From: Bacteroides sp. CAG:927 | Lineage (GTDB): Bacteria > Bacteroidota > Bacteroidia > Bacteroidales > Muribaculaceae | Length of the DNA stretch: 38,535 nucleotides | Reading direction: 5' to 3' | Assembly (NCBI GenBank): GCA_000431155.1 | Contig: HF985648.1 | Span: forward strand, 1-38,535 | Shown: positions 6,622 through 13,450 of the stretch, piece by piece | Position numbering within the stretch: the stretch's first letter is position 1 | Layout: every line of letters begins with the position of its first letter | Program-made: the position numbers and the translations under genes | Notes under the pieces: model-generated | What the model was told of the DNA's origin: nothing | What the model saw: only the letters and a program-made list of their open reading frames with translations | The model's database searches: none

Positions 6622-9126
6622 ATGAAAAAGAGACTATCCATGGCATGTGCCATGTTGATGACAATCAGTTCAGTATTGCATGCCACCACACGTACGGAAA
6701 CTCTTCTGGAAAAAGGATGGCAATTCACGCGCACTGACAATCCGGAGTATTCAGCCAAAGATGTTGATACCAAGACCTGGCAAAATGTTACCGTGCCCCA
6801 TGACTGGGCCATATACGGGCCTTTTAGCTGGGACAATGACCGCCAGAATGTGGCTATTGTTCAGGATGGACAAAAAGAAGCGATGGAGCATGCCGGCCGC
6901 ACGGGTGGCTTGCCATTCGTTGGTACCGGATGGTACCGCACCGAGTTTGTCACTCCTGATTCCATAGACCAGAAGCGTGTGACTTTGTTGTTTGACGGAG
7001 CCATGAGCCATGCCAAAGTATTTGTCAACGGCAAAGAGGCGGGTTACTGGCCGTATGGGTACAATTCATTCTATTTTGATGTGACTGATCTGCTCAATCC
7101 CACAGGTAAAAACACTCTTGCCGTAAGGCTTGAAAATCTGCCGGAATCATCTCGTTGGTATCCGGGTGCCGGGTTGTACAGGAATGTACATCTTATCACC
7201 ACATCCCGTGACCATATCCCGATGTGGGGAACTTTTGTCACGACTCCTGAAGTAAATGATGAGTGGGCGCGAATAGAGATGCACACGCAATTGGCTCTGG
7301 GCAACCTACCTGAAGATTACATCGTTAAAACTGTAATAACCGATCCGGACAATAAGGAAGTTGCCTCGGTTTCCCAAAGTGCAGCCGGCAGCGAGTACAA
7401 CAAAGACGGTTTGTCAACTACATTGATTGTTGACAAGCCCCGTTTATGGTCCACAGAAACGCCTAATCTTTATACAGCACATACCTATTTGTATGATAAG
7501 AACAGTGGAAAATTGCTTGACAATTACGATACCACTTTCGGAATACGCACTATTGAAATCAAACCCAACGATGGCTTTTATCTCAACGGCAAAAGAACTC
7601 AGTTTAAGGGTGTCTGCAACCATCATGACCTTGGCCCGTTAGGGGCTGCTGTTAATGATGCGGCAATTCGTCGTCAGATACGCATTCTAAAAGATATGGG
7701 ATGTAATGCCATCCGCACTTCACATAACATGCCGGCTCCTGAACTGGTAAAAGCTTGCAACGAGATGGGCATGATGCTTATGTCGGAAAGTTTTGACGAA
7801 TGGAAGCGCCCGAAGGTGAAAAACGGGTACAACCTGTTGTTTGATGATTGGGCTGAAAAGGATCTTGTCAACCTTATTCACCATTATCGCAATGACCCGT
7901 CTATCGTGATGTGGTGTATAGGCAATGAAGTCAGCGAGCAGTGGCACGAAGGAGATTGCAAAACTGCACTCTTCCTCCAGAATATTGCTCATCGCGAGGA
8001 TCCGACCCGACCTGTAACTCAGGGTATGGATGCTCCTGATGCAGTGGTTAACAATAACTTTGCCGCAGTAATGGATGTGGCCGGATTCAACTATCGCCCA
8101 TTCAAATATCAGGAAAATTATCGTAAATTACCCCAACAGAATATTCTCGGCACCGAAACAGCCTCTACTCTCAGTTCCCGTGGCGTTTACAAATTTCCTG
8201 TAGAGCGCAAATCCATGGCAATTTATGATGATCACCAAAGTTCAAGCTACGATGTGGAGCACTGCGGATGGTCCGATCTTCCTGAAGACAATTTCATAAT
8301 GCATGATGACCTGAAATATTGTATGGGCGAATTTGTATGGACAGGCTTTGATTATCTTGGCGAGCCCACACCTTATTATACAAACTGGCCCAGTCACAGC
8401 TCCTTGTTCGGCATTATTGACCTCGGTGGCATACCCAAGGACAGATATTATCTTTATCGCAGCCATTGGAATCCTGAGGCCGAGACGCTGCACATTCTTC
8501 CTCATTGGACATGGCCCGGCCGTGAAGGCGAGGTGACTCCGGTATTTGTTTACACGAATTATCCCGAAGCAGAGCTTTTCATTAATGGCATAAGCAAGGG
8601 ACGCCGCAAAAAGGACATGAGCATTGGCATTGACAGTACCTATACCGATGCGGCCAGAGCATCCTTTGAACGCCAAAAACGATACAGGCTTATGTGGATG
8701 GATACCAAGTACGAGCCTGGAACAGTGAAGGTTGTGGCCTATGACTCCAATGGCAATGCAGTAGCTGAGAAAGAAATCAGTACCGCCGGCAAGCCTTATA
8801 CTATCCGACTTATCCCCGACAGGTCAGAAATTTCAGCCGATGGTAAGGATATGGCATTCATTACGGCTCAGATTGTTGACAAAGAAGGCCGTTTGGTGCC
8901 GGATGCTGAACACAAAATACGCTTTAAGGTTAGTGGTGCCGGTTCGCATCATGCCGTAGCCAATGGTGATCCATCATCACTTGAATCTTTCCAGGGCAAG
9001 GAGATGAAAGCGTTCCACGGACAGCTGACCCAAGTGGTGAAATCCGCTGAGAAGCCCGGTAAAATAATTGTTGAAGCATCGGCTCCCGGACTTAAGAAAA
9101 CCACCATAGAACTTTCAGCAAAATAA
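6622..9126 (+). CDS. Secreted glycoside hydrolase family 2 (beta-galactosidase-like)
   Basis: Family GH2 enzymes cleave terminal beta-linked sugars by a retaining mechanism. I chose ATG 6622 because MKKRLSMACAMLMTISSVLHA is a good signal peptide and the longer frame (TTG 6586) runs into a promoter element. The order is: sugar-binding jelly roll (about residues 25-195, GTGWYRTEF), immunoglobulin-like domain, then the TIM barrel from 'DGFYLNGKRTQFKGVCNHHD'. The acid/base Glu is in WCIGNEVSE (Glu436). The nucleophile is probably the Glu in ILGTETAS (Glu512), followed by the strand FVWTGFDYLGEPTPY. The C-terminus has a DUF4982-like segment (PVFVYTNYPEAELFING) and a last Ig-like domain (IRLIPDRSEISADGKD). 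The mature protein is probably periplasmic. It is not flanked by SusC/SusD or other glycan genes, so the substrate cannot be inferred; beta-galactosidase is the usual annotation for this architecture. A hairpin terminator follows. Confidence 0.93.
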   Translation: MKKRLSMACAMLMTISSVLHATTRTETLLEKGWQFTRTDNPEYSAKDVDTKTWQNVTVPHDWAIYGPFSWDNDRQNVAIVQDGQKEAMEHAGRTGGLPFVGTGWYRTEFVTPDSIDQKRVTLLFDGAMSHAKVFVNGKEAGYWPYGYNSFYFDVTDLLNPTGKNTLAVRLENLPESSRWYPGAGLYRNVHLITTSRDHIPMWGTFVTTPEVNDEWARIEMHTQLALGNLPEDYIVKTVITDPDNKEVASVSQSAAGSEYNKDGLSTTLIVDKPRLWSTETPNLYTAHTYLYDKNSGKLLDNYDTTFGIRTIEIKPNDGFYLNGKRTQFKGVCNHHDLGPLGAAVNDAAIRRQIRILKDMGCNAIRTSHNMPAPELVKACNEMGMMLMSESFDEWKRPKVKNGYNLLFDDWAEKDLVNLIHHYRNDPSIVMWCIGNEVSEQWHEGDCKTALFLQNIAHREDPTRPVTQGMDAPDAVVNNNFAAVMDVAGFNYRPFKYQENYRKLPQQNILGTETASTLSSRGVYKFPVERKSMAIYDDHQSSSYDVEHCGWSDLPEDNFIMHDDLKYCMGEFVWTGFDYLGEPTPYYTNWPSHSSLFGIIDLGGIPKDRYYLYRSHWNPEAETLHILPHWTWPGREGEVTPVFVYTNYPEAELFINGISKGRRKKDMSIGIDSTYTDAARASFERQKRYRLMWMDTKYEPGTVKVVAYDSNGNAVAEKEISTAGKPYTIRLIPDRSEISADGKDMAFITAQIVDKEGRLVPDAEHKIRFKVSGAGSHHAVANGDPSSLESFQGKEMKAFHGQLTQVVKSAEKPGKIIVEASAPGLKKTTIELSAK

Positions 9127-9151
9127 CTTCTCCATACACAGAACAAACATC

Positions 9152-9184
9152 AGCACCGCAGCAGGCAAATCTTGTTGCGGTGCT
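9152..9184 (+). terminator. Terminator of the GH2 gene
   Basis: AGCACCGCA (9152-9160) pairs with TGCGGTGCT (9176-9184), and the T-rich run ACTTTATTATTA follows. It begins 25 bases after the GH2 stop. Its right arm overlaps the expected -33 box of the rlmD promoter. Confidence 0.75.
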
Positions 9185-9202
9185 ACTTTATTATTACCTT
9201 TG
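9171..9202 (+). promoter_or_regulatory. Promoter of rlmD
   Basis: The -7 element TACCTTTG (9195-9202) is an exact TAnnTTTG match, with CTTG at 9171-9174 as a partial -33 box 20 bases upstream. Transcription would start near 9209, about 10 bases before the ATG at 9219. The promoter is nested in the preceding terminator. Confidence 0.65.
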
Positions 9203-9218
9203 CATAAAATTTTAATGC

Positions 9219-10631
9219 ATGGCACGAAAACGTAAGGAGCTTCCATTGCTCAAAGATGTTACAATAACAGATGTTGCAGCCGAAGGCAAGAGCTTAGCCA
9301 GAGTGAACGAAATGGTAGTTTTTATTCCATTTGGTGCACCCGGTGATGTTGCCGATATCAAAATTGACCGCAAAAAGCATTCATATGCCGAAGGCCATAT
9401 TGACAAACTCACAACGCCGTCTTCTATAAGAATCAATCCCGTTTGTGAACATTTTGAAGTGTGCGGTGGCTGCCGATGGCAACATTTGCCTTATGAGTTC
9501 CAGCTTCAATGCAAGCAAAAGCAGGTAAAAGATGCTCTTGAGCGCATTGCAAAAGTGGAGCTGCCGGAAATATCCGATATTCTCGGCTCAAAAAAAATAT
9601 GGGAATACCGGAATAAAATGGAATATACATTTTCCAATAAAAGTTGGCTTACGTTTGAGCAATTGCGGAGTGGTCAGGATTTTCCTGACAGAAACGCGGC
9701 AGGATTTCATATTCCCGGTGCATTTGACAAAGTTCTTGACATAAATAAATGTCATCTGCAGGATGATCTTGGCAACAGAATACGCAATTTCATTAAGAAT
9801 CAAGCAAAAAGCTGTGGCTATTCTTTTTATGACCTGAAAGAACAACACGGACTCTTACGGACAATCATGATAAGGATAACCTCCACAGGTCAAGTGATGT
9901 TGCTTGTATGCTTCGGCGAGGACAACAAGGAAGCAATTAATGAATTGATGAAAGCCATTAGCGAACAATTCCCCGAAATTACATCGTTGCTATATACTGT
10001 AAATACCAAGGCCAACGACACGTTCTCCGACCTTGACATCATCACTTATTCAGGTCTTCCTTACATTGAAGAAGAGATGGAGGGGTTAAAATTTCGTATT
10101 GGTCCCAAATCATTTTATCAGACGAATTCATTGCAGGCGTATGAGCTATACAAGGTGGCACGGAAATTCGCTGATCTTCATGGTAATGAGCTTGTGTATG
10201 ACCTTTATACCGGCACCGGTACAATCGCAAACTTTGTGTCGCGCAGTTGCCGTAAAGTAATCGGAATTGAATATGTGCCGGAAGCGATTGAGGATGCAAA
10301 AATCAATTCCGAGTTAAATGGAATTGACAATACATTGTTTTTTGCCGGCGATATGAAGGATGTTTTGACTGCTGACTTTATTGACCGCTATGGGCATCCT
10401 GATGTGATGATAATTGACCCTCCTCGTGCAGGCATGCATACCGATGTTGTCAATGTGATTCTTAAGGCACTCCCTAAAAGAATCGTGTATGTAAGCTGCA
10501 ATCCTGCCACACAGGCTCGTGATATCCAGCTGCTGGACGAACGGTATAAGGTTGAAGCTGTACAGCCAGTTGACATGTTCCCCCACACACACCATGTTGA
10601 GAATGTGGTGAGCATGACACTTCGCGATTAG
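9219..10631 (+). CDS. rlmD: 23S rRNA (uracil-C5)-methyltransferase RlmD/RumA family
   Basis: This enzyme uses S-adenosylmethionine to methylate C5 of a uridine in 23S rRNA (U1939 in E. coli for RlmD; Gram-positive relatives also do U747). An N-terminal TRAM RNA-binding domain covers about residues 9-65. The four iron-sulfur cysteines are visible: Cys76, Cys82 and Cys85 in CEHFEVCGGC, and Cys178 in DINKCHL. The SAM-binding loop is DLYTGTGTIANF, followed by the family signature IDPPRAG. The nucleophilic Cys is in YVSCNPATQARD (Cys427), and HTHHVENV closes the fold. Length (470) and start are typical. The stop codon TAG lies only two bases from the stop of the convergent CYTH gene. Exact target uridine is not decidable from sequence. 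Confidence 0.95.
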   Translation: MARKRKELPLLKDVTITDVAAEGKSLARVNEMVVFIPFGAPGDVADIKIDRKKHSYAEGHIDKLTTPSSIRINPVCEHFEVCGGCRWQHLPYEFQLQCKQKQVKDALERIAKVELPEISDILGSKKIWEYRNKMEYTFSNKSWLTFEQLRSGQDFPDRNAAGFHIPGAFDKVLDINKCHLQDDLGNRIRNFIKNQAKSCGYSFYDLKEQHGLLRTIMIRITSTGQVMLLVCFGEDNKEAINELMKAISEQFPEITSLLYTVNTKANDTFSDLDIITYSGLPYIEEEMEGLKFRIGPKSFYQTNSLQAYELYKVARKFADLHGNELVYDLYTGTGTIANFVSRSCRKVIGIEYVPEAIEDAKINSELNGIDNTLFFAGDMKDVLTADFIDRYGHPDVMIIDPPRAGMHTDVVNVILKALPKRIVYVSCNPATQARDIQLLDERYKVEAVQPVDMFPHTHHVENVVSMTLRD

Positions 10632-10633
10632 GG

Positions 10634-11098
10634 TTATTCTACAGGAGGTATTTCAGGACAGGTGGCAAGCATGGAATTGTAGTATCGCTTATCACCTGTC
10701 ACTTCTTTTCCTATCCAGCCGGGCATATCAAAATCTTCGTTTTCATCGTGAAGTTCTATCTCGGCAACGGTCAAACCTGTTAAATGCCCCGAAAAACAAT
10801 CTACCTCCCATCGTCCGCACACATATCGTGTTTTGTCTATCAGCGGAGTAATGGCACAATTTTCAAGCATCTGTTTAGCATCAACAACCGGAATTTTATA
10901 CTCCCATTCATGGCGTTTAGCTCCATGATTCTTGCTTTTGATAGTTATAGAAGCCGCACATTCATCAATTATCCGTATTCTAACTGTGCTGTCAGGGTTT
11001 ATGCTGAGATACGCCTGAAGTATGTGAGTGGATTTTTGACATTCTCCAAGGTATCCATTCCCTTTAACGAGAAATTTACGCTCGATTTCTAATGCCAT
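10634..11098 (-). CDS. CYTH-domain protein (inorganic triphosphatase/adenylate cyclase-like fold)
   Basis: The N-terminus MALEIERKFLV carries the CYTH signature ExExK (Glu4, Glu6, Lys8), which binds metal and triphosphate inside a beta-tunnel. Further conserved charged strands are visible: VRIRI (basic), ITIKSK, EWEYKIP, and the acidic AEIELHDENEDF. The family comprises class IV adenylate cyclases, mammalian thiamine triphosphatase and many bacterial inorganic triphosphatases. Short stand-alone bacterial CYTH proteins of about 155 residues are mostly tripolyphosphatase-like, so that is the best guess. It lies 38 bases downstream of the acyltransferase gene on the same strand and probably shares its transcript. 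Its 3' end nearly touches the convergent rlmD stop, and no hairpin separates them. Confidence 0.9.
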   Translation of the reverse strand: MALEIERKFLVKGNGYLGECQKSTHILQAYLSINPDSTVRIRIIDECAASITIKSKNHGAKRHEWEYKIPVVDAKQMLENCAITPLIDKTRYVCGRWEVDCFSGHLTGLTVAEIELHDENEDFDMPGWIGKEVTGDKRYYNSMLATCPEIPPVE

Positions 11099-11136
11099 GT
11101 CTATCGGTTTTGTTATTGATATTTGATTTTGAAGAA

Positions 11137-12336
11137 TTATTTTCCCGTATCCCCATGTTGATGTGAGAGCCAGCGACTTGACAAGTAACGCCGCACCGGT
11201 TCATCATAGAATTTCAGAGCAACCCAGGCTATAATCGGGATAGCTAAAAATATGACTATCATGGTAGGAATAGCTTCGTCAAATGATATTTTATTGCTCC
11301 ATACCCAGTTGTAAAACAGGTACATAATAGGGTAGTGGACTATGTAAACAGGATAAGAAAGTTTCCCCATCCATTCGCATACCGATGTGGAAAAACGGTC
11401 GGTCGTTATGCCGTGGGCACCGAGCCAAACCAAAGTAGGCAGAATAATGATTGTGCAAAAAAGGTCGTAAATACCATTAAGGCGTGAAACGCCCCCCTCA
11501 ATACTTATGTAAGGCGCGCTGCAAATCAGCACAAGGGCGCCCGCGCAAAGCCAGAAAGCGCCACGTATGTGTCGTCCGGTTTTGAATCCGCGAGTCATGA
11601 GCAGACCCAATCCAAAACAAAAACTCATCTGCATGAAGCCACCTACAAAACCGCCGCAAGGAATTATATCCCACCCGAGAATGCTCCATCCATAGCCCAT
11701 GGTGTAGCCCCCTGAGAAATTGGCCATTGTGCAAGCTATGACGCCTATTCCCGAGATTATGACCCAAATGCGTAACCAGCGTGTTGACAACCTGTGGAGT
11801 AATATTGCGTATAATAAACTTCCGATGTATTCAAAGAAAAGAGACCATTGAGGTCCGTTGAGCGGAAACATTTCTGCATTGCCGCGCACATCAATAATGG
11901 TATTGGGTACTGCAGGTATCATGAGTAATCCGAGTAACAATGCTATGACTGTTGCACCGGGCGCAGCAGGTGTACCATCCCATCTGACGCTGCCTTGTAG
12001 CAAATATGCGGCTACACCCAACACGGCAGCCAAAATGACCATGGGATGCAGGCGTATTAAGCGACGCAGCATAAAGCGTCCGGCAGTCATGCCGTTGCTC
12101 CAACGCGAGTCATAGGCATAACCGATGACAAAACCTGATAGAATAAAGAAAAAATCAACAGCGAGATAGCCATGATTAATCATCTGCGTTGTCCAGTCAG
12201 ATGCGAATGCTTCACCGAAATGAAAGAGTATGACTAACATTGCGCCTACACCTCGTAGTCCGTCAAGGAGGTCGTATCGCGGTTTGTTTATGGCAGGTGG
12301 TACAAGTGGTGCCGTCATCAATGCATTTTTTGACAT
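11137..12336 (-). CDS. Acyltransferase family 3 integral membrane protein
   Basis: Acyltransferase-3 proteins transfer acetyl or other acyl groups from the cytoplasm to envelope polysaccharides or similar acceptors. The N-terminal hallmark YDLLDGLRGVGAMLVILFHF contains the conserved Arg28-(x10)-His39 pair. It is followed by GYLAVDFFFILSGFVIGYAYD and the RRLIRLHP loop. About ten hydrophobic segments run through the protein, and the length (399) is usual for a transferase lacking an extra SGNH domain. The start ATG at 12336 is followed by about 20 polar residues. It faces phoH across a 127-base divergent region with -7 elements for both sides, and the CYTH gene follows 38 bases downstream. No sugar-biosynthesis cluster surrounds it, so the acceptor is unknown. 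Confidence 0.92.
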   Translation of the reverse strand: MSKNALMTAPLVPPAINKPRYDLLDGLRGVGAMLVILFHFGEAFASDWTTQMINHGYLAVDFFFILSGFVIGYAYDSRWSNGMTAGRFMLRRLIRLHPMVILAAVLGVAAYLLQGSVRWDGTPAAPGATVIALLLGLLMIPAVPNTIIDVRGNAEMFPLNGPQWSLFFEYIGSLLYAILLHRLSTRWLRIWVIISGIGVIACTMANFSGGYTMGYGWSILGWDIIPCGGFVGGFMQMSFCFGLGLLMTRGFKTGRHIRGAFWLCAGALVLICSAPYISIEGGVSRLNGIYDLFCTIIILPTLVWLGAHGITTDRFSTSVCEWMGKLSYPVYIVHYPIMYLFYNWVWSNKISFDEAIPTMIVIFLAIPIIAWVALKFYDEPVRRYLSSRWLSHQHGDTGK

Positions 12337-12373
12337 GTTAACAGAAATACAATCCTTGTCATATTTCCGTCAG

Positions 12374-12381
12374 CAAATTTA
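12374..12381 (-). promoter_or_regulatory. Putative -7 element for the acyltransferase-CYTH operon
   Basis: Read on the - strand this is TAAATTTG, an exact TAnnTTTG match, 38 bases upstream of the acyltransferase ATG. No clean -33 box is seen at 19-20 bases. It sits back to back with the phoH promoter. Confidence 0.45.
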
Positions 12382-12410
12382 TGAAATAAATATCAAATAA
12401 CACATCTCTA

Positions 12411-12442
12411 TTTGCGTACTTGATTTCAAACCATTAATTTTG
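12411..12442 (+). promoter_or_regulatory. Promoter of phoH
   Basis: TTTG (12411-12414), a 20-base spacer and TAATTTTG (12435-12442) match the Bacteroidota -33/-7 consensus. The -7 box ends 21 bases before the chosen phoH ATG (12464), giving a short leader. Confidence 0.75.
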
Positions 12443-12463
12443 TAACTTATTTAATTTGACTTG

Positions 12464-13450
12464 ATGATAGAAAGGATTGTAATCATAGACCACGCGGATC
12501 CGGTTAGCTTTTATGGAGTGAATAACAGCAATATGCAGCTTATTCGCAATTTATTTCCAAAGCTACGTATGGCTGCAAGAGGTTCTGTAATCAAGGTTAT
12601 TGGCGAAGAAGCTGAAACCCTTGAGTTTGAAAAGAAAATTCATGAGCTTGAAGATTACTGCGTGAAGTACAACAAGCTTACCGAGGAGGCTATAATAGAT
12701 ATAATTCATGGTGCGCAGCCCAAAGAACTTCGTACTGATGGAGTAATTGTGTTTGGTGTAAATGGCAAGCCTATTTCAGCGCGTACCCCAAACCAACAGC
12801 GGCTTGTTGATGCATACTCCAAAAATGATTTGATATTTGCGCTCGGTCCCGCCGGTACCGGTAAGACTTATATAGCTATAGCCTTAGCTGTAAGAGCATT
12901 GAAAAATAAGGAAGTAAGAAAAATCATACTTTCGCGTCCGGCAGTTGAAGCCGGCGAAAAACTTGGTTTTCTGCCGGGTGACATGAAAGATAAGATTGAT
13001 CCTTATCTCCAGCCCCTTTATGATGCGCTTGAAGACATGGTTCCTGCTGCGAAGCTTAAGGAATATATGGAGTCAAATGCAATACAGATTGCGCCTCTTG
13101 CTTTCATGCGCGGGCGAACACTGAATGATGCGATCGTGGTTCTTGACGAAGCGCAGAACACAACCACACATCAAATCAAGATGTTTCTTACCCGTCTCGG
13201 CATGAACAGTAAAATGATTGTGACAGGTGATGCCACTCAGATAGATTTGCCTAAGACCACAACATCGGGACTAATACAGGCGCTTAAAATTCTTGACGGT
13301 GTCAATGGCATCGGAAAAGTGGAGTTTTGCAAGAAGGATATTGTGCGACATGCATTGGTACAACGTATTGTTGAAGCCTATGAGCGGTTTGACAACCTTC
13401 GCAAAGCTGAAAATGAAACAAATATCGCGAGTGAGTCTGTTCAATCATAG
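12464..13450 (+). CDS. phoH: PhoH-like P-loop NTPase
   Basis: PhoH-family proteins are cytosolic ATPases linked to RNA metabolism; E. coli PhoH is phosphate-starvation induced, but the cellular job of most members is not settled. The Walker A motif GPAGTGKT lies at about residues 128-135 and Walker B VVLDEAQN at about 225-232, followed by the family segments MFLTRLGMNSKMIVTGD and QIDLPK. The N-terminal about 110 residues include a KH-like part common to PhoH/YbeZ proteins. I prefer ATG 12464 to TTG 12461 since it is the better codon and the protein is the same but for one residue. The gene has a strong upstream promoter. Its last 38 bases overlap the start of the next gene in another frame. 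The gene is not beside ybeY, its frequent partner elsewhere. Confidence 0.95.
   Translation: MIERIVIIDHADPVSFYGVNNSNMQLIRNLFPKLRMAARGSVIKVIGEEAETLEFEKKIHELEDYCVKYNKLTEEAIIDIIHGAQPKELRTDGVIVFGVNGKPISARTPNQQRLVDAYSKNDLIFALGPAGTGKTYIAIALAVRALKNKEVRKIILSRPAVEAGEKLGFLPGDMKDKIDPYLQPLYDALEDMVPAAKLKEYMESNAIQIAPLAFMRGRTLNDAIVVLDEAQNTTTHQIKMFLTRLGMNSKMIVTGDATQIDLPKTTTSGLIQALKILDGVNGIGKVEFCKKDIVRHALVQRIVEAYERFDNLRKAENETNIASESVQS

Noticed and set aside
13293..13412. Extended N-terminus of the DUF5686 protein
   Set aside because: The extra residues are phoH coding sequence in another frame and would bury the signal peptide.
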